Shown here: one piece after another, positions 1 to 7,967 of the stretch
Numbering within the stretch: position 1 is the first letter of the stretch
Layout: every line of letters begins with the position of its first letter
Origin: Planctomycetota bacterium
Lineage (GTDB): Bacteria > Planctomycetota > J058 > JAJDCQ01
Direction of reading: 5' to 3'
Length of the DNA: 54,381 nt
Assembly: GCA_029260755.1 (NCBI GenBank)
Contig: JAJDCQ010000100.1
Span: forward strand, 1-54,381
The notes under the pieces: model-generated
The model's input: only the letters and a program-made list of their open reading frames with translations
What the model was told of the DNA's origin: nothing
Database searches by the model: none
Translations under genes and position numbers: made by a program

Positions 1-124
1 GTCTAGTGTGAATCGAGGGGTCAGGTCCAGGAATTACCATGAGCGAATCTGTCGCAGCGACTGGTGTGACCTGGCCCCTTTGGTGTGAATCCTGGACCTG
101 ACCCCTGGATCACACTAGCGAGAC
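1..124. repeat. REP-like palindromic repeat, copy 1
   Basis: This is the first of two identical 124-bp copies. The ends form an imperfect inverted repeat: the arm at 3-31 (core GGGGTCAGGTCC) pairs with the arm at 91-118 (core GGACCTGACCCC), and both finish in CTAG. The inner part (about 32-90) carries a second GTGTGA..CTGG motif set. The structure resembles REP/BIME elements mobilised by RAYT (Y1-type) transposases, but no such gene lies in the window, so the link is inference. The window starts exactly at the repeat, so more copies may lie outside. Confidence 0.85.
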
Positions 125-186
125 CTCTCAAGCGGGCATGCGACCGGATCGCCGAGACCGTCGGAGCGCTGACCTAGCCCGACGGC

Positions 187-310
187 GTCTAGTGTGAATC
201 GAGGGGTCAGGTCCAGGAATTACCATGAGCGAATCTGTCGCAGCGACTGGTGTGACCTGGCCCCTTTGGTGTGAATCCTGGACCTGACCCCTGGATCACA
301 CTAGCGAGAC
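187..310. repeat. REP-like palindromic repeat, copy 2
   Basis: This copy matches 1-124 base for base and lies in direct orientation, 62 bp further on. It has the same CTAG-ended inverted arms. Perfect identity between adjacent copies points to recent duplication or ongoing conversion. It ends ten bases before the stop codon of the L,D-transpeptidase gene and could act as a hairpin 3' to that transcript. Confidence 0.85.
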
Positions 311-320
311 TCCTACCGCT

Positions 321-1403
321 CTACCGCTCCCAGGACGGCTTCTCCCATTCGCCCTCGTAGATGAAGACCTTCGTCCCTTCGGGGAGGTGGGTGTGGACGA
401 TGATCGCGTCGTCGTGGAAGAGGCGGCAGCAGCCGTGGCTTCGGGGTGTTCCGTCGATCGTCAGGCGCTGCATCCGGCGGCCGTTGGCGCGCGGGTAGCA
501 GAACTCGGAGTGGAAGCCCATACCCTTGTAGTAGCGGGCGAAGTACTGGAGCCCCCACTTGCCGATCTTGCTCTCGGGCGGGTCGCGCTGCTCGACGATC
601 TTCCATGGCTCGGCGCGCTTGTAGGCGTAGGTGTCCTCTCCTGCGGAGGTGAGGAAGTCCATCACCGGCAGCCCGTCGCGGTAGACGCGGACGTGCTGCG
701 GGATGCGCAGGTTGATGTGGACCTCGAACCGTTCGGGGAGGCGCGTCTCGATCGAGAGCGTCCCGGCCTCGGTCTCGCCGTCGAAGACGGTCGCCTCGGT
801 GACGCTCGCGTTCAGGACGAGGCTGCGACGACCGGCCGCGGTGATGGCGCGCATCTCGACGCGGCGGGCGAAGTCGCCGTGGATGAACGCCTCGCTCCCG
901 TCGTCGCGGCGGATCTTCAGCCAGTCGCCGTCCTCTCCGATGATCTCGAACCGCTGGCCCGAGGCAGCCTGACCGATCACCTCGGTGTCGGTGCTCGAAC
1001 CGGCGCGAAGATTGAGCTGACTCGCGTCGATGAGCGCCATCCGGCGCGGCTCGTCCATCGTCGCGAGCGCGCCGGCGAGGCCGAGGCCGCCGCCGCCGAG
1101 GCCACCGCCGGCGCTGCTGGCCGTCGCCGCGTCCGGGAAGAAGAAGACCGCGCGCCCGTCGCCGACCAGATGCCCCCGGACCGGCTCGTCGACGCCGGGC
1201 AGCCGCGCCTCGAGGGCGTCGTCGCCGGCGAGCGTGATCGTCGCCTCGCCCGTCGGCAGGTCGGCCGCGTCGCCCTCGCTCGCGGTGAGCTCGAAGCGGC
1301 CGGCGAAGCGGGCGCGGTCGTCGGCGTGCGCGTCGGCGGCGATGCCCGCGGCGGCGAGCGTGACGAGGGCGGTCAGGGCGAACGGTCGAAGGGTGCGGAT
1401 CAT
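321..1403 (-). CDS. L,D-transpeptidase (YkuD) with SH3 domain, secreted
   Basis: This is a 360-aa exported enzyme likely to make L,D cross-links in peptidoglycan or to anchor proteins to it. The N-terminus (MIRTLRPFALTALVTLAAAG) is a signal peptide followed by a likely AHA cleavage site. A bacterial SH3 domain lies mid-protein (around ALIDASQLNLRAG). The C-terminal YkuD domain has the catalytic motif SHGCCR, in which Ser-His-Gly-Cys matches the family and the Cys is the nucleophile. A conserved upstream His (GFHSEF) is also present. The frame is open further upstream, but the start at 1403 is preferred because it begins the signal peptide. It stands alone on the minus strand, 232 bp from the next gene. 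Confidence 0.9.
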   Translation of the reverse strand: MIRTLRPFALTALVTLAAAGIAADAHADDRARFAGRFELTASEGDAADLPTGEATITLAGDDALEARLPGVDEPVRGHLVGDGRAVFFFPDAATASSAGGGLGGGGLGLAGALATMDEPRRMALIDASQLNLRAGSSTDTEVIGQAASGQRFEIIGEDGDWLKIRRDDGSEAFIHGDFARRVEMRAITAAGRRSLVLNASVTEATVFDGETEAGTLSIETRLPERFEVHINLRIPQHVRVYRDGLPVMDFLTSAGEDTYAYKRAEPWKIVEQRDPPESKIGKWGLQYFARYYKGMGFHSEFCYPRANGRRMQRLTIDGTPRSHGCCRLFHDDAIIVHTHLPEGTKVFIYEGEWEKPSWER

Positions 1404-1602
1404 CGGGAGCCTCTCTCTCGGTCGGTCGACCAACCCTACGCAGCCGGCATGCCAGACGACGCCAGGCGACGCAACAAGCTTGAGGAGAGAGACTAAGAGT
1501 AGATCAGCGCCGCCGCCCCGGGGCAGTCTGACCCGAGCGACTCAGCGGAATCGTCCCAATCCGCCACCGCGGTCCGCGCGTGGGACGAGGATTCCGCCAC
1601 CA

Positions 1603-1618
1603 CCCTGCAAGCGCAGGG
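1603..1618 (-). terminator. Possible hairpin 3' of the kinase gene
   Basis: CCCTGC and GCAGGG form a 6-bp stem around a 4-nt loop, 17 bases after the kinase stop codon on the minus strand. There is no clear T tract, so this is only a weak terminator candidate. The rest of 1404-1635 shows no coding signal. Confidence 0.3.
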
Positions 1619-1635
1619 GGCTCGAGAGCGAGGAG

Positions 1636-3039
1636 TTAGAGCCCCGAGGTGACCTGGATCATCGGCAGCAGGTGGGCCATGCCCAGGAAGCCGAGGGCGA
1701 AGAGCCACGAGACGACGCCCGCCCCGAGGATCGCGGTCGTCGCCGCTCGACGGCGGAACACGACGGCCCCGAGCGGGATCAGGAGCGCCGCGACGAGGGC
1801 CGCGCCGACGAGGAACGGACGACCGACGATGAAGAGCTCGGTCGGCGCCGGCATCCTCATCCCGGTGTCCGCGAACATCTGCTCGAAGCTCGGGCTGACG
1901 AGCCCGAGGACGAGCGCGAACGTGACCGCCATGAGAACGTTCACCGCGGCGAGGGCGGCGTTCAGCCCGGAGACGAACGGCCCGCCGCGCCCCGGATCGA
2001 CGTGACGCTCCACGACCGACGTCACGCGCGCGCTCGGCCGGAGGGCGTCGATCGGCAACGCCGCGAGCGCCTCGTCGGCCGACGCGAAGCGATCCTCGGG
2101 ATGCTCCTCGGTCAGGCGGAAGATGTACTCGTCCCACCGGCGGTCGAGGCCCCCGCGCAACCGGGACGCGGGCCGGATCGTCCGCGGGCTCGCGCCGGTG
2201 AGCATCCGGAAGAGCACCTTGCCGTAGGCATAGAGATCGGCGCGCCCGTCGATCCGACCGTGCGCGCGCAGGTCGGGATCCTCCTGCTCGGGCGCCATGA
2301 AGAGCGGCGTCCCGGCGAGGCGCGTCGCGGCCGTCGGCTCGAACGAGTCGATCGCGTCGACGGTCGCGACGGTGCCGATCCCGAAGTCGGCGACCTTCGC
2401 CTCGCCGACCGCATCGAGGAGGATGTTCGCGGGCTTGATGTCGCGATGGACGATCCCGGCCTCGTGCGCCGCCGAGAGGGCCTCGAGGATGCTCGATGCG
2501 ATCCCGACCACCTGCGGCAGGGGCAGCCCGTCGGGGTGGTCGTCGAGGAGGTCCTCGAGGCTGCCGCCGGCGCAGAGCTCGGTCACGAGGTAGGGGACGC
2601 CCCGGTCGGTCCCGACGTCGAGGAAGCGGGCGACGCACGGGTGATCGACGCGGCTGGCGAGCTTCGCCTCCTTGAGGATCCGATCGGCGACGGCGCGGCG
2701 GGGCACCTTCACCGCCATCTCGCGGGCGATCCCGTGGTGCCACGCCCGGTAGACGACGGCCTGGCCGCCGGCGCCGAGGACGTCGATGACCTCGTAGGGG
2801 CCGATCCGGTCGCCGGCCGCGATCGGAGCGCGCGCGTCCTCGTCGAGGAAGCGCCGGGCGAGCTCGCGCGCCCGGACGCGCAGGTCGCTCGGCGCGCGCG
2901 CCTCGACCGCATCGAGGATCGATCGGGCGCGGAAGGAGTCGCCCTCCTCCTCGCCTCGCTCGTCGATCCCGTCGGGGATCTCGAGCTCGATGTCGAGCTC
3001 GGCGTCGAGCCCTTCGCCACGCTTCACGACCATCGTCAT
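1636..3039 (-). CDS. Membrane Ser/Thr protein kinase
   Basis: This 467-aa kinase has a catalytic domain at about residues 80-330, with a glycine loop (LGAGGQAVV), a catalytic Lys near 111, HRDIKPAN near 198 and DFG near 218. An APE-like segment reads MAPEQ. Three hydrophobic segments follow at about 350-370, 393-414 and 422-446, so the kinase is membrane-anchored at its C-terminus with little outside the membrane. The N-terminal 75 residues are acidic and of unknown role. Its ATG overlaps the TGA of the upstream ECF sigma gene (ATGA), so the two are translationally coupled. ECF sigma factors paired with Ser/Thr kinases are common in Planctomycetota, where the kinase is thought to control the sigma factor; that control is inferred here. 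Confidence 0.93.
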   Translation of the reverse strand: MTMVVKRGEGLDAELDIELEIPDGIDERGEEEGDSFRARSILDAVEARAPSDLRVRARELARRFLDEDARAPIAAGDRIGPYEVIDVLGAGGQAVVYRAWHHGIAREMAVKVPRRAVADRILKEAKLASRVDHPCVARFLDVGTDRGVPYLVTELCAGGSLEDLLDDHPDGLPLPQVVGIASSILEALSAAHEAGIVHRDIKPANILLDAVGEAKVADFGIGTVATVDAIDSFEPTAATRLAGTPLFMAPEQEDPDLRAHGRIDGRADLYAYGKVLFRMLTGASPRTIRPASRLRGGLDRRWDEYIFRLTEEHPEDRFASADEALAALPIDALRPSARVTSVVERHVDPGRGGPFVSGLNAALAAVNVLMAVTFALVLGLVSPSFEQMFADTGMRMPAPTELFIVGRPFLVGAALVAALLIPLGAVVFRRRAATTAILGAGVVSWLFALGFLGMAHLLPMIQVTSGL

Positions 3040-3692
3040 GACGGGTCTCCGCCGAGCTCGCGGATCGAGCCGGCCTTCGTTCGTCGCGTTCCGCCCGGCC
3101 GCTCGGCCGCGGCGAGGAGCCGCTCGAGGAGCTCGTTGGCGGCGCGCAGCCGGGTCACGACCGTCTTGCGGTCGCGGCCGACCGCCTCGGCCACCTCGAC
3201 CTGGCGCAGCCCGCTCTCGTGGTAGAGGACGAAGACCTCGTAGGTCTCCTGACCGAGCCGCCGCTGGATCTCGCGGAGGAGCGTCTCGGCGTCGAGGCGC
3301 GCGTCGACGTCGCCCTCGTGGGCCGCCGGACACTCCGCCGGCGTCGCGCCCGCGCCGTCCGCGTCCCCGGCGTCGACCGAGTCGGGGAGCGACCCGGGCC
3401 GTCGCGCCCGCTCCCGGTAGTAGCGGACGAGCTGGTCGTGCGCCTTGATCCACATCCACGCGTTGAACGACCGGGCCGGGTCGTAGGTGCGCTCCCGGAG
3501 CGAGCGCTCGAGCTCGAGGAGGGTCCGCTGGGCGAGGTCGTCGGCCTCGTCCCGATCCCAGACGTTCTTGACGAAGTAGCCGTAGATCCGCTCGGCGACG
3601 CGCTCGAAGAGCGCGGCGTGCCTGGCGTTGCGTCTGGTCGGCTCCCGCAGCGCGTTGCCCGCGAGGGCGGTCGTCTTGGCGACCGGGCTCAT
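3036..3692 (-). CDS. ECF-type RNA polymerase sigma factor
   Basis: This 218-aa protein has a sigma-70 region 2 near the N-terminus (IYGYFVKNVWDRDEADDLAQ, then FNAWMWIKAHDQLVRYY). A C-terminal region 4 helix-turn-helix (LRQVEVAEAVGRDRKTVVTR) resembles the planctomycete ECF families that pair with Ser/Thr kinases. A Gly/Ala/Asp-rich linker joins the two. A strong AGGAGGAG ribosome site precedes the ATG at 3692. The gene overlaps the downstream kinase by four bases. No anti-sigma gene is visible, so regulation through the kinase is the simplest inference. Confidence 0.9.
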   Translation of the reverse strand: MSPVAKTTALAGNALREPTRRNARHAALFERVAERIYGYFVKNVWDRDEADDLAQRTLLELERSLRERTYDPARSFNAWMWIKAHDQLVRYYRERARRPGSLPDSVDAGDADGAGATPAECPAAHEGDVDARLDAETLLREIQRRLGQETYEVFVLYHESGLRQVEVAEAVGRDRKTVVTRLRAANELLERLLAAAERPGGTRRTKAGSIRELGGDPS

Positions 3693-3735
3693 CGGCGGCT
3701 CCTCCTGCCCGGGACTACTCTCCCCGAGGCCGCGC

Positions 3736-3954
3736 TCATGGGGAAAGAAAATCGCCGAGGTGGGAGGCGACGATGCCGCTCCGGGTGCCGAAGAAGACGG
3801 CCGCGGTCACGGCGCTCGCCACGAGCATCCCGACGCCGAGCCGCGTCCAGTCGGCCTCCTCGGCGGGCGCCGGCGACCGCCAGCGGGCCACCATGCCGGC
3901 CGGCAGCCCGAGCAGGGCGCGCACGGGGCGCCGTCTCGTCTCGGATCTGGCCAT
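3736..3954 (-). CDS. Small single-pass membrane protein
   Basis: This 72-aa ORF has a basic, cytoplasm-like N-terminal half and one hydrophobic segment (LGVGMLVASAVTAAVFFG) near residues 39-56. It ends in a short tail, SHLGDFLSP. A GGAGAGAGA ribosome site precedes the ATG. It sits just upstream of the sigma factor gene on the same strand with a 43-bp gap, so it may be the first gene of that operon. It has no recognisable family. An anti-sigma or sensor role is possible but unsupported. Confidence 0.6.
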   Translation of the reverse strand: MARSETRRRPVRALLGLPAGMVARWRSPAPAEEADWTRLGVGMLVASAVTAAVFFGTRSGIVASHLGDFLSP

Positions 3955-4127
3955 GAGCGCGTCTCTCTCCGCCGCGGGCGCGCGCCCTCGCGCGCCTCCT
4001 CCTCCCCATACTCTGTGCGTTCCCCCGGCCGTGAGGAAAAGAAAACGAGACGGCCGCGCCCCGCCGGATCGGCGCGCCCGCGACGACGCCGAAGTCACGG
4101 CTCCCGCTGAAGCTACCTCGCACGGTC

Positions 4128-4155
4128 TCGACATCTCCCGAACGACGACTAAAAT
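4128..4155 (+). promoter_or_regulatory. Sigma-70-type promoter giving a near-leaderless mRNA
   Basis: A -35 box TCGACA (4128-4133), a 16-bp spacer and a -10 box TAAAAT (4150-4155) lie immediately before the GTG at 4165. Transcription should start near 4162, only a few bases from the start codon. No Shine-Dalgarno sequence is present. Confidence 0.6.
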
Positions 4156-4164
4156 TCCCCCATC

Positions 4165-5526
4165 GTGAGTAACGCGCCCGAGTTCGTCGAGTTCACCACG
4201 ACCGAGATCGGGGCCGGCCTCCGCCTCCATCACGCCCGGATCGACCGGATCAAGACGGTCGTCGTCAAGGCGTTGCTGCGCTTCGACCTCGCTCCGGTCG
4301 ACGCGACCCGGCTGGCGCTCCTGCGAAGCCTCCTCCGACACGGGACGGTCGCCCACCCGAGCCTCCGGGCGGTGACGCGGCATCTCGAGACCCTCTACGG
4401 GACGAGCTTCGGCGCCGAGGTCCACAAGGTCGGCGAGAGTCAGGTGCTCGGCCTCCACGCCGAGACGGTCGCCGACCGGTTCCTGACGGCGATGGGCGGC
4501 GAGGCCGGAACGCTGAAGAGCTGCCTCGCCTTCGTTCGCGACATCCTGACCGCGCCCGCCCTCGACGACGCCGGCGCCTTCCCGGCCGACCGGGTCGCCC
4601 AGGAGAAGGCGAACCTCAAGCGCTACATCGAGGGGCTCGTCGATGACAAGGAGGCCTACGCCGTCGAGCAGTGCATCCGGACGATGTGCGCCGGTGAGCC
4701 GTTCGCCATCTACGAGCAGGGCGACGTCGCCGACCTCGACGGCCTCGACGGAGCGGACCTCGCGACGTTTCTCGCGCGGAGCGCGCGGCGCGCGCCGATC
4801 GACGTCTACGTCACCGGCCACGTCGAGCGCGACCGCGCCGTGGAGCTCGCCCGGGCGACGATCGGCACGATCCCGCGCGAGCCGGGCGACTCGCTCCGCG
4901 GGACGACACCGCACCCGCCGCCGCGCGGCGAGGTGAGCCGCCTCGTCGAGCACGCGGGGATCAAGCAGGCGAAGCTCGTCCTCGCCTGGCGCAGCGCGAT
5001 CCGCCACGGCGACGACGCGTTCTACGAGCTGCTCGTCGCGAACGGGATCCTCGGCGCGTTCACCCACAGCAAGCTCTTCCGCAACGTGCGCGAGGCGGAG
5101 AACCTCTGCTACTACGCGAGCAGCCACCTCGAGCGGACCAAGGGGCTGCTCCTCGTCGCGAGCGGCGTCGAGCCCGAGAGCACCGACCGGGCGACCGAGC
5201 TGATCCTCGCTCAGGTCGACGCGATCGTCGCCGGCGACATCTCGGAGGACGAGCTCTCGGCGACGAAGACGATGCTCACCGACGGGATCCGCGGCGTGCA
5301 GGACTCGCCGGGCCGCCTCGCCCACCTCCACTACATCCGCAGCCACAACGGCCGGACCGAGGGCCACGGCGAGGCGATCGAGCGGATCATGGCGGTCGAC
5401 CGCGACGGGATCATCGCGGCGGCGAAGGGGCTCACCCTCGACACGACGTTCCTCCTCGCCCCGAGCCCGCCGACCGATGCGCCCGATCAGCAGCAGCAAC
5501 AACAGCAGCAGCAGGAGCGAGCATGA
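4165..5526 (+). CDS. ymfF: Inactive M16-family peptidase homologue (YmfF type)
   Basis: This 453-aa protein has the insulinase-like M16 fold (for example, the segment LRSLLRHGTVAHPSLRAVTR) but lacks the HxxEH zinc motif. It is the non-catalytic partner of the next gene. In Bacillus, ymfF/ymfH are an adjacent M16 pair annotated with EF-P 5-aminopentanol modification; no EF-P gene is present here. The C-terminus ends in nine consecutive glutamines encoded by CAG/CAA repeats, which is unusual for this family. The GTG start lacks a ribosome site but sits just behind a promoter, suggesting leaderless translation. The stop overlaps the next ATG (ATGA). Confidence 0.85.
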   Translation: MSNAPEFVEFTTTEIGAGLRLHHARIDRIKTVVVKALLRFDLAPVDATRLALLRSLLRHGTVAHPSLRAVTRHLETLYGTSFGAEVHKVGESQVLGLHAETVADRFLTAMGGEAGTLKSCLAFVRDILTAPALDDAGAFPADRVAQEKANLKRYIEGLVDDKEAYAVEQCIRTMCAGEPFAIYEQGDVADLDGLDGADLATFLARSARRAPIDVYVTGHVERDRAVELARATIGTIPREPGDSLRGTTPHPPPRGEVSRLVEHAGIKQAKLVLAWRSAIRHGDDAFYELLVANGILGAFTHSKLFRNVREAENLCYYASSHLERTKGLLLVASGVEPESTDRATELILAQVDAIVAGDISEDELSATKTMLTDGIRGVQDSPGRLAHLHYIRSHNGRTEGHGEAIERIMAVDRDGIIAAAKGLTLDTTFLLAPSPPTDAPDQQQQQQQQQERA

Positions 5527-6845
5527 GCACGGCGAGCGCCCCGACCGTCCGCCGCGACGACCGGCTCGGCGAGGAGGTCCACCAGGCGACGCTGCCCGAT
5601 GGGCTGCCGGTCTACGTTCTGCCGAAGCCATCGTTCCGCCAGAAGTACGCGATCGTCGCCTGTCGCTACGGCAGCAACGATGCCGCCTTCGTCCCGCCCG
5701 GCGAGGACGCGCCGTGGCGGCCGGCGTCGGGGATCGCCCACTTCCTCGAGCACGAGCTGTTCGAGGACGAGGCGGGCACCGTCTTCGAGGACTTCGGCAA
5801 GATCGGCGCGTCGCCGAACGCGTTCACCGCCTCGTCGATGACCGCGTATCACTTCACCTGCGTCGACCGCTTCCCCGAGGCGCTCGACCTCCTCCTCGGG
5901 TTCGTCGGCAAGCCCGTCTTCCACGATGAGGCGGTCGATCGCGAGCGACGCGTGATCGCGCAGGAGATCAAGATGTACGACGACTCGCCCGACTGGCGAG
6001 CCGTCACCGCGCTCCGGCGCGCGATCTTCCACGCCCACCCCGCCCGCGAGGACATCGCCGGAACGGTCGAGTCGATCGCCGACATCAAGGCCGCCGACCT
6101 CGAACGCTGCTACCGCACCTTCTACCGCCCCGACAACATGGTCCTCGCCGTCGCGGGCGACCTCGACCCCGCCGAGGTGATCGCGCAGGCCACCGCGAAG
6201 CGGGCGGCGCTCGGGATCGAGGCGCTCGGCGCCGAGCGCGGCGATGGGCCGCAGCGGGTGCGGATCGAGGAGCCCGAGTCGGTCGCGGAACGGTCGAGTC
6301 GCCTCGAGCTCGAGGTGAGCGTCCCGCGCGTCTTCGTCGGATGGAAGGACCGCCCGACGCTGGGGCGGGGCGAGCCGCTCCTGCGGCGTCAGATGGAGGT
6401 CGGCCTCCTCCTCGACCTCCTGTTCGGCGCGGCGAGCGACTTCTACGAGCGCCACTACGAGGCGGGCCTCATTGATGGCAGCTTCTCATCGTCGTTCTCG
6501 GGCGAGGAGGACCACGGCTTCGTCGTCGCGGGCGGCGAGACCGATCGCCCGGACGATCTCGCCGAGGCGGTGATCGCCTGCGTCGCCGACGCGCGGAAGA
6601 CCGGCGTCTCGGCCGACGACCTCGCCCGGATCCGGAACAAGGCCGTCGGCCGGTTCGTCCGGGCCTGGAACGGGATCGCCGGCGTCGCGGACACCCTCGT
6701 CGCGACGCACTTCATGGGCGTCGACCTCTTCCGCTACCTCGAGCTGCTCGAGACGATCGACAAGCCCGCCCTGGAGCGGCGCCTGGCGCATCTCTTCGAC
6801 GACGAGCTCCGGACCGTCCTGACGGTCACGCCCAAGCCAGCCTGA
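5523..6845 (+). CDS. ymfH: M16-family zinc metallopeptidase (YmfH type)
   Basis: This 440-aa active partner carries the inverted zinc motif HFLEH at about residues 73-77. The third ligand is probably Glu148 in VIAQEIKMYDD, as in the processing peptidase family. The M16 C-terminal domain follows (FYRPDNMVLAVAGDLDP onward). No signal peptide is seen, so it is probably cytoplasmic. It is coupled to the upstream inactive homologue by a 4-base overlap, consistent with a heterodimer. The true substrate is unknown; the Bacillus pair is linked to EF-P modification by genetic context only. Confidence 0.9.
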   Translation: MSTASAPTVRRDDRLGEEVHQATLPDGLPVYVLPKPSFRQKYAIVACRYGSNDAAFVPPGEDAPWRPASGIAHFLEHELFEDEAGTVFEDFGKIGASPNAFTASSMTAYHFTCVDRFPEALDLLLGFVGKPVFHDEAVDRERRVIAQEIKMYDDSPDWRAVTALRRAIFHAHPAREDIAGTVESIADIKAADLERCYRTFYRPDNMVLAVAGDLDPAEVIAQATAKRAALGIEALGAERGDGPQRVRIEEPESVAERSSRLELEVSVPRVFVGWKDRPTLGRGEPLLRRQMEVGLLLDLLFGAASDFYERHYEAGLIDGSFSSSFSGEEDHGFVVAGGETDRPDDLAEAVIACVADARKTGVSADDLARIRNKAVGRFVRAWNGIAGVADTLVATHFMGVDLFRYLELLETIDKPALERRLAHLFDDELRTVLTVTPKPA

Positions 6846-6848
6846 GCG

Positions 6849-6877
6849 TTGCCAACCGGCGCCGTCCCGCTTAGAAT
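6849..6877 (+). promoter_or_regulatory. Sigma-70-type promoter of the lipoprotein gene
   Basis: TTGCCA (6849-6854), a 17-bp spacer and TAGAAT (6872-6877) form a good housekeeping promoter. It starts just after the metallopeptidase stop and leaves a leader of about 60 bases before the ATG at 6944. Confidence 0.7.
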
Positions 6878-6943
6878 CCGCGTCCCTCACGGGAGCCGAA
6901 CGATCGGCCTCCGTCCGCCTTCGCACTCGCATGGAGAGAATCG

Positions 6944-7855
6944 ATGAACGCCAAGTGGATCGGAACGCGGGCGATGCTCGCGCTCGTCCTCGCCGTCGCG
7001 ATCGTCGCGCCGGGTTGCCTCAAGCTCGACCAGAAGACCGAGGTCTACCCCGACGGCAGCGGTCGGATCGAGATCTCGGTCGGCCTCTCGCCGATGATGG
7101 ACATGCTCAAGAACTTCGCCCCTCCGGGTGAGGAGGCGCCCCAGATCCCCGATCCGGGCGAGCAGTTCCGCGAGCAGGCCAAGGCGATGAAGGGCGTCCA
7201 CTGGGAGGAGCCGACCACCGAGACGAAGGACGGCTGGACGATCACCAAGATGGTCGGCTACTTCGAGGACATCCGCGCCGTGAAGGGCGACGACGGCGCC
7301 AGCTTCGACTTCGAGAAGACCGCCGGCGGCGGCTACCGCCTCACCGTGACCGAGGCGTCGGTCTCGCCGATGCCGGGCGAGATGCCGATGCCCGAGGGTG
7401 AGCTCCCGCCCGAGGTCGACCCCGAGATGCTCGAGAACCCGATGGTGCAGGGGCTCCTCAAGCAGCTCCTCGGCGACCTCCGGATCAGCCGCCAGTACAT
7501 CCTGCCCGGCGCGATCACGAAGCACCCGAAGCACGAGATGGTCAAGAAGGTCGACGGCAACGCGCGCGCGGCCCAGATCCTGATCACCGGCGAAGACATC
7601 GACATCCAGAACCTGGGCGCGTTCCAGGAGAAGATGGAAGGGTTCGCCGGCAAGCCGACCGTCTGGGAGAGCGGCGCGGCCGACGATGCGGCGATCGCCG
7701 AGGCCTGGAAGGCGAACGGCGCGAAGCTCGCCGCCCTGTCCGGCTCGACGCCGACGCCCGCGCCGGTGAAGCCCGCGCCCGGCACCGGCAAGACGAAGCC
7801 GACGCCCGCGCCGGCGCCCGCGGCCGGCAAGAAGCGGAAGGGTCGGCTCTACTAG
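6944..7855 (+). CDS. Lipoprotein of unknown function
   Basis: This 303-aa protein has a signal sequence ending in a lipobox (VAPGC), so the Cys near residue 25 should be lipidated. The segment after the Cys (LKLDQKTEVYPDGSGRIEIS) predicts a beta-rich extracytoplasmic domain, resembling short lipoproteins of the LppM/DUF3153 kind; that match is weak. The middle is Met/Pro/Glu-rich. The C-terminal 45 residues are a low-complexity Pro/Ala/Thr/Lys tail, probably wall-spanning or disordered. The gene has its own promoter and a GGAGAG ribosome site. A hairpin follows it. Confidence 0.8.
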   Translation: MNAKWIGTRAMLALVLAVAIVAPGCLKLDQKTEVYPDGSGRIEISVGLSPMMDMLKNFAPPGEEAPQIPDPGEQFREQAKAMKGVHWEEPTTETKDGWTITKMVGYFEDIRAVKGDDGASFDFEKTAGGGYRLTVTEASVSPMPGEMPMPEGELPPEVDPEMLENPMVQGLLKQLLGDLRISRQYILPGAITKHPKHEMVKKVDGNARAAQILITGEDIDIQNLGAFQEKMEGFAGKPTVWESGAADDAAIAEAWKANGAKLAALSGSTPTPAPVKPAPGTGKTKPTPAPAPAAGKKRKGRLY

Positions 7856-7873
7856 GCGACCCGAAGAGGCTAG

Positions 7874-7890
7874 GCCCCGCCCCACGGGGC
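7874..7890 (+). terminator. GC-rich hairpin after the lipoprotein gene
   Basis: GCCCCG and CGGGGC form a perfect 6-bp stem with a 5-nt loop, 18 bases after the stop codon. No T run follows; the next bases include a -10-like TAGAAT (7894-7899) that could serve the next gene. It may be an intrinsic terminator of the U-less kind. Confidence 0.45.
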
Positions 7891-7967
7891 GGTTAGAATC
7901 GCGCGGCGGGCTCGGAGTCGAACACCGGGCCCGCCGCTCCCCATCGAGGGACCGGAGGTCGATTGCC

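Noticed and set aside
1..310. Insertion sequence with transposase
   Set aside because: The repeats are only 124 bp and contain no coding frame; no transposase gene is found anywhere in the window.
3736..5631. A 631-codon minus-strand open frame
   Set aside because: It is the antisense of the YmfF-type gene. Only the last 72 codons were kept, as the small membrane protein.
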